Source: Candidatus Ozemibacter sibiricus
Lineage (GTDB): Bacteria > Muiribacteriota > Ozemobacteria > Ozemobacterales > Ozemobacteraceae
DNA length: 64,000 nucleotides
Direction of reading: 5' to 3'
NCBI GenBank assembly: GCA_003327425.1
Contig: QOQW01000001.1
Span: forward strand, 124,001 to 188,000
The stretch's first letter is position 1; each line of letters opens with the position of its first letter. The position numbers and the translations under genes were made by a program. Positions 41,419 through 49,755 of the stretch are shown here, in pieces. The notes beneath the pieces are model-generated. The model worked only from the letters and a program-made list of their open reading frames with translations, searched no databases and was not told the origin of the DNA.

Positions 41419-42489
41419 ATGCAACTGAGACGACGCGACACCCTGTGGGCGGTCCTGATGATCGCCTGGAGCGTGGTGATCACCACGGCTTCCGCCAGCC
41501 CCCAGAATCTGGAGTCGATTCTCGGTATCAACGAATCTTCCCACGAGTCAGCGGTGGTTTTACGGCAATCCGTCGATACGACCAATACCGACGAGCTTGT
41601 ACGAGAAATCGACCGATTGCTGGGCGAGATCGACCACCTCCTCGACGACATCACCCGGATCCTCGAAAACAAAGGCAGTCTGCCAGGCTCGCCTGGCAGT
41701 AGACCACCTGCCACGACCACGACCTCTTCCCCTGCGAATTCGTCTTCCCGCCCACCCACCGGAACGGGTCGGTCCTTCACCTACACCGTCGTGCCCGGCG
41801 ACTCGCTCTGGAAGATCGCCCAGAGATTCCTGGGCAGAGGCAGTCGGTATTGGGAACTCGTCGAAGCCAACAAAGGCCGCTACCCGTCGCTGGCCAAAAA
41901 CCCCAATCTCATCTACCCTGGGTGGAAGCTGACGATTCCTGGCGTATCAGGGGCGCCCCCCTCGCCGCCTCCGGGCTCTCCGCCGCCGTCTTCCAGTTCG
42001 GGCGAATCAGCCGCCCTCAACAACTGGAAGGGGGGCAAGCTGCCTCCGTCAGAGTTCTGCCGGTTGCTAGGGCCGGTGGCCCGTGAATCCATGCGGGTGA
42101 CCGGGGTCCCCGCGTCGGTCACCCTGGCCCAGGCCGCTCTCGAAACCGGATGGGGCGCCGCCACCATCGGCGATGCCAAGAACCTGTTCGGCATCAAAGG
42201 CACCGGCCCGGCCGGCTCGATCACCGTGCCGACCCGGGAATACATCAACGGACGGTATGTAACCGTGCAAGGGACGTTCCGCAAATATCATACCTGGCGT
42301 GAATCCATCGACGATCACGCTCGCTTGCTGACGACCGCGCCACGCTACCGCAACTGCATGGCCAACAAGCACGATCCCGACCAGTTCGCCCGCGAGCTGC
42401 AAAAAGCCGGGTATGCCACCAGTCCCACCTATGCTTCGACCTTGATCAGCATCATGCGGCAGTACAATCTCTACCAATATGACAGGTAA
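41419..42489 (+). CDS. Exported LysM-glucosaminidase (FlgJ/LytG-type)
   Basis: 356 aa. Signal peptide 1-26. Residues about 50-80 are a charged helix. LysM at about 119-172 (YTVVPGDSLWKIAQRFLG...LIYPGWKLTIP). A Pro/Ser linker, then a GH73-type glucosaminidase domain (about 215-356): SVTLAQAALETGWG with the catalytic Glu, NLFGIKGTG, TREYINGRYV and FRKYHTWRESIDDHARLL. It should cut between GlcNAc and MurNAc. GGGAGG lies 6 nt before the ATG. Confidence 0.88.
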   Translation: MQLRRRDTLWAVLMIAWSVVITTASASPQNLESILGINESSHESAVVLRQSVDTTNTDELVREIDRLLGEIDHLLDDITRILENKGSLPGSPGSRPPATTTTSSPANSSSRPPTGTGRSFTYTVVPGDSLWKIAQRFLGRGSRYWELVEANKGRYPSLAKNPNLIYPGWKLTIPGVSGAPPSPPPGSPPPSSSSGESAALNNWKGGKLPPSEFCRLLGPVARESMRVTGVPASVTLAQAALETGWGAATIGDAKNLFGIKGTGPAGSITVPTREYINGRYVTVQGTFRKYHTWRESIDDHARLLTTAPRYRNCMANKHDPDQFARELQKAGYATSPTYASTLISIMRQYNLYQYDR

Positions 42490-42508
42490 TGCGGCCAGGA
42501 GTCCCGTC

Positions 42509-43138
42509 ATGAAAACGTCGGTCATCATCATCTGCTTCGTGTTGAGCTGGAACCTCCTCTTGCCGTGGGCCACTGCCGCAGGGGCAACCGAGCCCACCGT
42601 GCTGGCCAGCCAGACCGGTCTGTTGATGGGTCCTGCCCAAGGGGTGTGCGAGGTGCGCAAGCTCAAAGACGACCAGGGGATCACCATCGCTGTCTATGCC
42701 AAGAATGGCAACCCCCTCTGGAAGAGCGAGCCCCTGGGCGAGGACGACAAAACCTTCCTGCTTGGCGAAACGCCCACCACCCTGGCGCTGCAGGACCTCG
42801 ACCGCGACGGCCTACCCGAAATCCTGGTCGCGGCCTTCATCGGGCCCCGCTCCAGCGGGCTGTACGTCTTCCGCTACGATGCGTCGACCAAAGGGTTCGT
42901 GGCGATTCCCTGCCGCTTTCCGAAAGAAGGCCTGGATCGCGATTGCCTCATTTCCGACGTGCATCAAGCGTCAGGCGGCGATCTGGTGATGCGAACCGAT
43001 GGCACCGCGCAGGTGCTCGGCATGATCTATTCAGAGAACCCCGACGAACCGCCGACCCCCGGCCTCTGGACCTTCGCCTTCCAGGGCGGCGCGTTCGTGC
43101 ATCAAACGACTGAGAAGCTGCCCCCGCCGGGCGATTGA
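42509..43138 (+). CDS. Exported protein with FG-GAP/VCBS-like repeat
   Basis: 209 aa. Signal peptide 1-24 (VIIICFVLSWNLLLPWATAAG). The middle has LALQDLDRDGLPEILVAAF, a calcium-binding D-x-D-x-DG loop as in FG-GAP/VCBS propeller blades, and a following blade-like stretch SGLYVFRYD. There is only one clear repeat. CAGGAG lies 7 nt before ATG 42509. It sits 20 bp after the glucosaminidase gene, so they are probably one transcript. Confidence 0.65.
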   Translation: MKTSVIIICFVLSWNLLLPWATAAGATEPTVLASQTGLLMGPAQGVCEVRKLKDDQGITIAVYAKNGNPLWKSEPLGEDDKTFLLGETPTTLALQDLDRDGLPEILVAAFIGPRSSGLYVFRYDASTKGFVAIPCRFPKEGLDRDCLISDVHQASGGDLVMRTDGTAQVLGMIYSENPDEPPTPGLWTFAFQGGAFVHQTTEKLPPPGD

Positions 43139-43237
43139 CCGGCATCCCTCCGCGGTGAGAGGGGCGGCCCCAGGCGATGCCCTCGCTCGCGGCCCTCTGG
43201 CCGGGATGCCCGGGCCGCGGCGGACGCCAGCCGACGA

Positions 43238-44386
43238 TCAGTTGAACGGGGTGCCATGCGGGAATGGCACCTGCAGATGCCTGGCGACCGAAGCGGCGAC
43301 ATCCCAGAATCCTTGTCGGATGCCGAGATCCCGGCCCGGGCGTCCCTTCTGGTAGGTCAACAGGAAGGGGTATTCGCGGGTGTGGTCGCTGCCTTTGAAG
43401 GTGGGATCGCACCCGTGGTCGGCGGTCAGGATCAGCAGATCATCAGCGGTCAGCCGCGGCAGGAAGTCGGCCAGCCAGCGGTCGAACTCCTCGAGGGCGT
43501 TCTTGTACCCGGCCACGTCGCGCCGGTGGCCGTAGACCATGTCGTAGTCGACGAGATTCGTGAAGATGAACCCATGCTTCACGGTGTCGAGGGCGGCCAT
43601 CGTCTTGCGCATGCCGTCGGCGTTGCCTTCGGTGGTCACGTGCGGCTCGACGCCGCGTCCGGCGAAGATGTCGTAGATCTTGCCGATGCCGTAGGTCGGG
43701 ATCTGGCGGGCGTGCAGCACGTCGAGCACGGTCTCGCCGCTGGGCGGCAGGCTGAAGTCATGGCGGTGGCTGGTGCGCTTGTAGGCGCCCGAGGTGCCGA
43801 TGAAGGGGCGGGCGATGACCCGCCCGACCGCCATGTCCGGCGGTTGCAGCATCTCTCGGGCGATCCGACACATCTTGTACAATTCTTCCAAGGGTATCAC
43901 TTCTTCGTGCGCGGCGACCTGGAAGACCGAATCGGCCGAGGTGTAGACGATCGGCTTGCCGGTGCGCACATGCTCGTCGCCGAGCTGCATGATGATCTCG
44001 GTGCCCGAGGCCGGGTAGTTGCCCAGCGTGCCGCGGCCGATGGCGGCTTCGTACCTGGCCAGCCAGTCCTTGGGAAACCCTTGCGGATAGACGGGGAAGG
44101 GGTATTCGAGCTTGACGCCCATCATTTCCCAGTGCCCGGTGGTGGTGTCTTTTCCCGGGGAGAGTTCGAGCATTTTGCCGTAGCCCCCTTCCGGGGCGGG
44201 GGCGGGGGGAACGCCTCTGATCGGCGCGATGTTGCCCAGGCCGAGTCGCCCCATGGTGGGCAGGTGCAGGCCGCCGGCCGCTTCGGCCAGATTGGGCAGG
44301 GTGCCCGATCCGGCATCGCCGTACTGGGCGGCATCCGGCATGGCGCCGATGCCGACGCTGTCGAGAACGATACAGATGGCTCGCAT
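43238..44386 (-). CDS. deoB: Phosphopentomutase
   Basis: 382 aa, alkaline-phosphatase superfamily. Moves phosphate between C1 and C5 of ribose or deoxyribose. Metal-binding motifs ICIVLDSVGIGAMPDA at the start and LTADHGCDP followed by GSDHTREYPFL near the end; substrate motif KDTTTGHWEMMG. Ribosome site GGAGGTGA is ideal. It is the last gene of the BMC operon, 187 bp after rpiB-like, and would feed deoxyribose-5-phosphate from nucleoside phosphorolysis into the pathway. DeoB has no visible encapsulation peptide, so it is probably cytosolic. Confidence 0.95.
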   Translation of the reverse strand: MRAICIVLDSVGIGAMPDAAQYGDAGSGTLPNLAEAAGGLHLPTMGRLGLGNIAPIRGVPPAPAPEGGYGKMLELSPGKDTTTGHWEMMGVKLEYPFPVYPQGFPKDWLARYEAAIGRGTLGNYPASGTEIIMQLGDEHVRTGKPIVYTSADSVFQVAAHEEVIPLEELYKMCRIAREMLQPPDMAVGRVIARPFIGTSGAYKRTSHRHDFSLPPSGETVLDVLHARQIPTYGIGKIYDIFAGRGVEPHVTTEGNADGMRKTMAALDTVKHGFIFTNLVDYDMVYGHRRDVAGYKNALEEFDRWLADFLPRLTADDLLILTADHGCDPTFKGSDHTREYPFLLTYQKGRPGRDLGIRQGFWDVAASVARHLQVPFPHGTPFN

Positions 44387-44572
44387 GGAATCACCTCCAG
44401 GAGGGTGGGCTTCCCCTCACCAGTGTTCTATCACAATCGTGGGGGTTCGGGGTGTCCTGGGCAGGGCCGCGGCACCGCCGGGACACGGAGAAGGAACGAC
44501 CGTCGGCCACGGCAGCCATGTGGTCGCGGCGGGATGGCTGGGCAGGCGGTCAAGGCGCGGACTCGAAGCTCT

Positions 44573-45043
44573 TCACGCCGCAGGCGGGTGGTGGGAGGCG
44601 GGAATCTGCTCGAGTCGCATGATCTTGGCGACCCGGGCGGCGTGGCGGCCGGGGGCCGGGGCGGTGGCCAGCCACAGATCGACGATCTGCCTGGCGAGGC
44701 CGGGGCCCACGACCATGCTGCCCATGGTGAGCACGTTGGCATGGTTGTGTTCGCGGCTGTTGCGGGCGGTGTAGAGATCGTTGCAGCAACCAGCCCGCAC
44801 GCCGGGCACCTTGTTGGCGGCCATGCACGAACCGATGCCGGCGCCATCGATGATGATGCCCAGCGTATGCTCGTTGCGGCCGACCTGGCTGGCCACGAGG
44901 AAGGCGATGTCAGGGTAGTCGACGGGATCGGTCGAATGGGTGCCGACATCCTCGACGACGAAATTCTTTTCGAGCAGGTGCTTCTTCAGCTCTTCCTTGA
45001 GCAGGAAGCCGCCGTGATCAGCGCCGATGATCAGACGTGGCAT
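44573..45043 (-). CDS. rpiB: RpiB/LacAB-family sugar-phosphate isomerase with Cys-to-Asp change
   Basis: 156 aa. RpiB fold: IIGADHGGFLLKEELKKHL (substrate phosphate and ring-opening His), DVGTHSTDPVDYPD, NKVPGVRAGCCND, SREHNHANVLTMG. In RpiB the catalytic Cys precedes GTGIG; here the same position is Asp (IIDGAGIGS), as in the LacB subunit of galactose-6-phosphate isomerase (TID-YGAGS). The expected general base is thus altered, and a Cys appears seven residues later. Start shares one base with the pduT stop (TGATG). It probably acts on a pentose phosphate in this BMC pathway; ribose-5-phosphate isomerase activity should not be assumed. Confidence 0.85.
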   Translation of the reverse strand: MPRLIIGADHGGFLLKEELKKHLLEKNFVVEDVGTHSTDPVDYPDIAFLVASQVGRNEHTLGIIIDGAGIGSCMAANKVPGVRAGCCNDLYTARNSREHNHANVLTMGSMVVGPGLARQIVDLWLATAPAPGRHAARVAKIMRLEQIPASHHPPAA

Positions 45044-45603
45044 CACAGATACTCCCGGAACAGTTCTTCGCGCGGCCGCGGGATCACCACCGAGGAGACG
45101 ACCTGTCCGCGCCCCTGCAGGATGGCGAGGCCGGCGGCCACGCCGGCTTCGACCGCGGCGACGTCGCCGGTGATGGTATAGAAGCCTTTGCCGCCGATGG
45201 CCATGGCCAGCCGGATTTCGCACAGGTCGACCTCGGCCGCCTTGACCGAGGCGTCGGCGGCGAGGATGGTGGCGACCACGTCGAAGGTTTCGACCACGCC
45301 CAGGGCGCCGGGGGCGGGCAGGGTGTTGGTGGCGGTCAGGGCGGGATAGATCTGCGGATGGAGGTTGGGAATGACCAGGTCATTGACCAGATAGCCCTGG
45401 CCGACGCGCACGCCGGCGCTCACGCTGGCTTCGACGGCGGCGACGTCGCCCCAGACGAGCACCATGTACTTGCCCGGGCAGATGGTGCGGGCCAGCACCA
45501 GTTCGACGGTGGCGGCCTTGAGCATGGTATCGGTGGTGAGGTAGCCGACCGCGATGCTGGACAGCTCGATCAGGCCGATGGCGTGGTGGCGGGGGATGGT
45601 CAT
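45043..45603 (-). CDS. pduT: PduT-type BMC-T shell protein with iron-sulfur site
   Basis: 186 aa made of two BMC domains (about 6-90 and 98-182). Both contain the BMC pattern (AIGLIELSSIAVG; GALGVVETFDVV). The first domain has TICPGKYMVLVWGDVAAVE, close to PduT, where the Cys of ICPGK from three subunits holds a [4Fe-4S] cluster in the pore; Cys42 is the counterpart. It would form the electron conduit across the shell for PduS, encoded just upstream. GGGAG lies upstream; the stop overlaps the rpiB start. Confidence 0.92.
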   Translation of the reverse strand: MTIPRHHAIGLIELSSIAVGYLTTDTMLKAATVELVLARTICPGKYMVLVWGDVAAVEASVSAGVRVGQGYLVNDLVIPNLHPQIYPALTATNTLPAPGALGVVETFDVVATILAADASVKAAEVDLCEIRLAMAIGGKGFYTITGDVAAVEAGVAAGLAILQGRGQVVSSVVIPRPREELFREYL

Positions 45604-45610
45604 CGCATGC

Positions 45611-46924
45611 TCACTCCCTGGCGATGGTGATGGCGTCGGCCGTCACCTCGGCGACCCGGCCGCTGATCGAGGCGTGCAGGACGGCTCCCAGCTTCTGAGG
45701 GGGGATGGCCCCGATCTTCTGCCCGGCGGCGACGCGGTCGCCCGGCTTGACCAGCGGCTGGACGGGCACCCCGATGTGCATCTTCAGCGGCAGCCGCACC
45801 CGCTCGACGCGCAGGTCGACGGGGGTGAAGGGGGCCTTGCGGTCGTAGTCGAGCAGGCCGATCTTCTTGAGGAGGCGGTCGATGCTGACCCGGCGGGCCG
45901 ACCGCATCGGATGGACGCTCGGGGCGCCCTTCCAGTCGGACAGCTTGACGCCGCGCGCGAGGTGGGTTTTCTTGGCGGCGACGGCCATTTCGCGGGGCGG
46001 CAGGTCTTCCGGGCAGCTGAAGAGGGAACACAGCCCGCACTCGCAGCAGAAGACCGATTCGATCGACCACGCCTGGTCGTTGGCGGCGCTGAGCTGGGCG
46101 GTGCGCATGGCTTTGTGCGGCTTGATCGGGTAGCCCAGCAGGAAGCGCGGGCACAGTTCGGTGCAATCGGTGCACTGGTCGCAGGCCGAGCGGGCGATGC
46201 GGGTGTGGTCTTTGAGGGAACGGCTCATCTTGCGGATGAGCGGGTGGGCGAGCGGCAGGGCGATCAGGCCGCCGCAGGTCTTGGTCACCACTTCGCGCTC
46301 GAGATCGCCGAGCAGACGGCCCATCATGGGACCGCCGTCGATGATGGCGAGCCCGGTCAGATCGTGCAGACCGGCCAGGGCGAGGGCTTCCCGCACGCTC
46401 AGGCCGATCGGCACTTCGACGGTGACCGGGCGCGGCACCTGGCCGGTGATGGTCAGCACTTTCGTGGTCATGGGCTGGCCGCGCCCGACCAGCAGCAGGG
46501 TCTCGACATTGGCGACCACGCACCCGATATTCAGGGGAATGCCGCCATAGGGAATGAGTCGCTGCGAGGCTTCGTAGACCAGCTCGTACTCATCGCCGGC
46601 CGGGTAGAAATCGCCCAGCGGCAGCAGATCGATGCGGGGGTCGTCGATCGCCGAACGCAGGTGCTCGAGCACCTTGGCGTATTTCTTCTTGACCCCGATG
46701 AACGCTCGCTTGGCGCGGGTCAGGTCGAGGGCCAGCTTCAGCCCCTGCAGGAACGGCGCGGTCTGGTGCAGGAGCAGCTCCTTGTCTTTGTGCAGGAGCG
46801 GCTCGCACTCGGCGCCGTTGACGATGAAATAGTCGATGTCGCGGGCCGCCAGCTTGACGTGGGTGGGGAACCCGGCGCCGCCGCATCCGACGATGCCCAG
46901 TTCTTCGAGGGCCAGTGCTGCCAT
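45611..46924 (-). CDS. pduS: PduS/RnfC-like flavo-iron-sulfur electron-transfer protein
   Basis: 437 aa. N-terminal RnfC-type Rossmann region that binds NADH and flavin (GIVGCGGAGFPTHVKL, VNGAECEPLL), a SLBB domain, two [4Fe-4S] motifs CDQCTDCTELCP (about 250) and CCECGLCSLFSCP (about 294), and a C-terminal barrel-sandwich hybrid domain (about 375-437). In Pdu compartments PduS binds PduT and moves electrons across the shell. No B12-dependent enzyme or alcohol dehydrogenase is present here, which points to NADH reoxidation rather than cobalamin reduction. No clear ribosome site; it lies 27 bp after the aldehyde dehydrogenase gene. Confidence 0.92.
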   Translation of the reverse strand: MAALALEELGIVGCGGAGFPTHVKLAARDIDYFIVNGAECEPLLHKDKELLLHQTAPFLQGLKLALDLTRAKRAFIGVKKKYAKVLEHLRSAIDDPRIDLLPLGDFYPAGDEYELVYEASQRLIPYGGIPLNIGCVVANVETLLLVGRGQPMTTKVLTITGQVPRPVTVEVPIGLSVREALALAGLHDLTGLAIIDGGPMMGRLLGDLEREVVTKTCGGLIALPLAHPLIRKMSRSLKDHTRIARSACDQCTDCTELCPRFLLGYPIKPHKAMRTAQLSAANDQAWSIESVFCCECGLCSLFSCPEDLPPREMAVAAKKTHLARGVKLSDWKGAPSVHPMRSARRVSIDRLLKKIGLLDYDRKAPFTPVDLRVERVRLPLKMHIGVPVQPLVKPGDRVAAGQKIGAIPPQKLGAVLHASISGRVAEVTADAITIARE

Positions 46925-46950
46925 ACGCGGTGGGGACGGCGGCGGGCGGC

Positions 46951-48378
46951 CTAGACGATGCGGAAGGCGTCGACCAGGACGCAGCGTCGCTGACGGGTGA
47001 AGGTGCGAGCGCTGGTCAGGCCCTCGCCGGTGGGCGAGGCGATGGTGAAGGTGGTGAACCCTTCCCCGCCCAGGCCGAGGCCGGCGTAGCTGGGCCCGTT
47101 CTTGACGAAGATCGAGCAGTTGCAGCGGGTGGCCATCTTGTGCAGGTTGTCGAGGTTCTTGCTGTGCATGATGGCGGTGTGGTGATAGCCGTGCTCGACC
47201 TTGACGGCGAGATCGATGGCGGCATGCACATCGCGCACCCGCACCAGCGGCACCACGGGCATCAGCATCTCTTCGAGCACGAAGGGGTGGTCAGGGCCGA
47301 CCTCGCACAGCACCATGCGGATGTCATCGGGCACCTTGACCCCGATGGCATCGAGGATGACGTTGGCATTGCGGCCGACGAACCCGCGATGAGGGCCATG
47401 GGTCTTGGGATCGAGCACGACCTTCTCGAGCTGCAGGATCTCGCGCGCCGAGGCCTCGTAGGCCCCGCTCTGACAGAGGTACTTCTTCAGCTCGTCGGCC
47501 ACCTTCTCGACCACGATGATCTCTTTTTCCGCGATGCACAGGACGTTGTTGTCGAGCGTGGCTCCCGAGACGATGTCGCGGGCGGCCTTCCGCAGATCGG
47601 CCGTCTCGTCGACGACGGCGGGCGGATTGCCCGGACCGGCGGCGATGTATTTCTTGCCTGATTTGGCGGCGGCCGCCACCACGGCGGGGCCCCCGGTGAC
47701 GACGAGCAGCCGGATGTCGGGATGCGTCATCAGGACCTGCGCGGTCTGCACGCTGGGCTTGAGGACGGTGGTCATCAGGTTCTCGGGGCCGCCGGCCTCG
47801 ACCACCGCATCATTGAGGATGCTGACGGCCAGCTGGCTGACGCGGGCCGCGGCGGGGTGCGGGCCGAACACCACGGCGTTGCCGGCGGCGATCATGCCGA
47901 TCGCGTTGCAGATGACCGTTTCCGAGGGGTTGGTCGACGGGGTGATGGCGCCGATCACGCCGTAGGGGGCCTGTTCGACCACCGTCAGGCCGTGATCGCC
48001 CGAATAGGCCACCGGTTGCAGGTCTTCGAGGCCGGGGGTCTTGGTGATGGCCAGCATGTTCTTCTGGATCTTGTCGGCCACCCGGCCGTAGCCGGTCTCC
48101 TCGTGGGCGAGCCGGGCCAGGTCCTCGACCCGTTCGGCCGCCCGCTTGCGCATGTTGGCGATCAGAGCGGCCCGGGTCTTGAGGGGCAGCTCGACCAGCT
48201 TCTTCTGGGCCTGACCGGCGGCGCGAATGGCGTCTTCGACCGCCTCGAAGAGGCCGCGCTGACCGGTCGTCCCTCCCGGGCCGGCCGGCGAGGCCACGGC
48301 CAACGAGGCCCCAGACGCCTGGAGGGCCTTCAGGACCTCCTGCACGATGACGTTCATTTCGTCACGAGTAACGGCCAT
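46951..48378 (-). CDS. pduP: PduP-type CoA-acylating aldehyde dehydrogenase
   Basis: 475 aa. Turns an aldehyde plus CoA and NAD+ into acyl-CoA. The N-terminal residues 3-20 form an amphipathic helix (VTRDEMNVIVQEVLKALQAS) followed by a Gly/Ala/Pro linker, the layout of a BMC encapsulation peptide. Family motifs: GVIGAITPSTNPSETVICNA, GPGNPPAVVDETAD, and catalytic Cys in DNNVLCIAEKE. ATG 48378 has GGGAGG 6 nt upstream; the GTG at 48384 overlaps that site. Likely substrate here is acetaldehyde from a deoxyribose-phosphate aldolase, by inference. Confidence 0.94.
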   Translation of the reverse strand: MAVTRDEMNVIVQEVLKALQASGASLAVASPAGPGGTTGQRGLFEAVEDAIRAAGQAQKKLVELPLKTRAALIANMRKRAAERVEDLARLAHEETGYGRVADKIQKNMLAITKTPGLEDLQPVAYSGDHGLTVVEQAPYGVIGAITPSTNPSETVICNAIGMIAAGNAVVFGPHPAAARVSQLAVSILNDAVVEAGGPENLMTTVLKPSVQTAQVLMTHPDIRLLVVTGGPAVVAAAAKSGKKYIAAGPGNPPAVVDETADLRKAARDIVSGATLDNNVLCIAEKEIIVVEKVADELKKYLCQSGAYEASAREILQLEKVVLDPKTHGPHRGFVGRNANVILDAIGVKVPDDIRMVLCEVGPDHPFVLEEMLMPVVPLVRVRDVHAAIDLAVKVEHGYHHTAIMHSKNLDNLHKMATRCNCSIFVKNGPSYAGLGLGGEGFTTFTIASPTGEGLTSARTFTRQRRCVLVDAFRIV

Positions 48379-48448
48379 GATCACCCTCCCTGTACAAGAG
48401 GAGCAGAAAGGCAGGCTGCGTCAGGACCAGGACGGGGCAGCGGCCGCT

Positions 48449-48733
48449 CTACGGCCTGCCCCGTTCCTGGTCCATGACCACCGCATCGACGATGCCGGCG
48501 ATCGCGGCATCGACGGGTTTGTTCAGCGTCCGGTCGGTGAGGCGGGCCGAACTGCCGGAAACCAGCAGCACGGTTTCGGCCGCCCCCGCGCCGACGGCAT
48601 CCGCCGCGATGACGTACTTGCCGGTGGGCTTGGCGTCGATGGTCAGCTCTTCGACGACCAGGAGCTTGATGCCCTCCAGGCGTTCATCCTTGCGGGTGCA
48701 GACGACGGTCCCGCAGACGCGTCCGAGGTTCAT
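48449..48733 (-). CDS. eutN: BMC-P vertex protein (EutN/CcmL family)
   Basis: 94 aa, single EutN/CcmL domain: LGRVCGTVVCTRKDERLEG, LLVVEELTIDAKPTGKYVIAADAVGAG, ETVLLVSGSSAR. These pentamers cap the twelve vertices of the shell. This is the only BMC-P gene in the window, while many loci have two or three. It lies 70 bp before pduP. Confidence 0.95.
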   Translation of the reverse strand: MNLGRVCGTVVCTRKDERLEGIKLLVVEELTIDAKPTGKYVIAADAVGAGAAETVLLVSGSSARLTDRTLNKPVDAAIAGIVDAVVMDQERGRP

Positions 48734-48751
48734 GCCAGGCGAAGGTCCAGC

Positions 48752-49045
48752 TTATTTCTTGCTGGTCGTGACTTCCCGGATGGGCATGACCTCGTCGAGG
48801 TTGGCGTGCGGCCTCGGGATGACATGGACGCAGACGAGTTCGCCGATCTTCTTGGCGGCGGCTGCGCCGGCGTCGGTGGCGGCCTTGACGGCGGCGACAT
48901 CGCCCCGCACGAAGGCGGTGACGAAGCCGGATCCGATTTTTTCCCAGCCGACCAGCCGGACGTTGGCGGCTTTCACCATGGCGTCGCTGGCTTCGATCAG
49001 GGCGGTCAAACCTTTGGTCTCGATCATTCCGAGGGCTTCCTGCAT
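48752..49045 (-). CDS. pduA: BMC-H shell hexamer protein (PduA/EutM-like)
   Basis: 97 aa, one BMC domain: [20 protein letters not shown], the pore loop KIGSGFVT, and [20 protein letters not shown] matches the hexamers that pass small metabolites through the facets. Short C-terminal extension ([10 protein letters not shown]). AAGGAGG precedes the ATG. Only one BMC-H gene is in this operon. Confidence 0.95.
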   Translation of the reverse strand: MQEALGMIETKGLTALIEASDAMVKAANVRLVGWEKIGSGFVTAFVRGDVAAVKAATDAGAAAAKKIGELVCVHVIPRPHANLDEVMPIREVTTSKK

Positions 49046-49101
49046 GACTTCCTCCTTGGGAATTCGTGAAGAGATTGATTTGGCGATGGAGATTCAGGGG
49101 A

Positions 49102-49746
49102 TCAGGCGATGAGTTCGACACGATCGCCGGTCTTGATGTTCCCGGCGTTCGCTTCATCCATGTCGATGTGGAAATCGAGGGCGAACTGGTCGCTGACACG
49201 GACCAGCACATTGCAGAAGATCAGGGCCTTCGGCCCGGAGGTCTTGACGCTGATGCGGTCCATGTCTTTGAGACCGAATTTCTCCGCATCCTTGGAATGC
49301 ATGTGGATGTGGCGGGCGGCGACGATGACGCCTTCCTTGAGGTTGATGGCGCCCTTGGGCCCGACCACGACCAGCCCGGGCGTCCCCTTGGTGTCGCCCG
49401 AATCGCGCACCACGGCCGGAACGCCCAGGGTGTACGAATCGGTGACCGAGATCTCGATCTGCGTGGCTTTGCGCACCGGGCCGAGAATGCGGCATTTCTC
49501 GATGATGCCCTTCTTGCCGATCAGCATGACGCACTCTTCGGCGGCGAACTGGCCCGGCTGGGAAAGATCTTTCATCACCTTCAGCTGGTACCCCGGGCCG
49601 AACAGCAGGTCGAGATCTTCCTGCGACAGGTGGATGTGCCGACCGCTGACCCCGACTGGAATGGTGCCGGGCTTGATGCGGTCCTGCAGGTCGACCTGCT
49701 TGAGAACCTCAGCCACGATTTGCTTCACTTTCTTCTCGTCGAGCAT
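49102..49746 (-). CDS. pduL: Phosphotransacylase PduL
   Basis: 214 aa. Converts acyl-CoA and phosphate to acyl-phosphate and CoA, recycling CoA inside the shell. Two metal-binding beta-barrel halves carry GVSGRHIHLSQEDLDLLFG and VAARHIHMHSKDAEKFGL. The first 20 residues (DEKKVKQIVAEVLKQVDL) form an amphipathic helix typical of an encapsulation peptide and resemble the PduP N-terminus. AGGAAGG precedes the ATG. Confidence 0.95.
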   Translation of the reverse strand: MLDEKKVKQIVAEVLKQVDLQDRIKPGTIPVGVSGRHIHLSQEDLDLLFGPGYQLKVMKDLSQPGQFAAEECVMLIGKKGIIEKCRILGPVRKATQIEISVTDSYTLGVPAVVRDSGDTKGTPGLVVVGPKGAINLKEGVIVAARHIHMHSKDAEKFGLKDMDRISVKTSGPKALIFCNVLVRVSDQFALDFHIDMDEANAGNIKTGDRVELIA

Positions 49747-49755
49747 GCTTCCTTC

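Noticed and set aside
43139-43218. Inverted repeat GGCATCCC ... GGGATGCC between the FG-GAP gene and deoB
   Set aside because: The arms are far apart, with no T tract on either strand. It could be a weak bidirectional terminator, but the evidence is thin.
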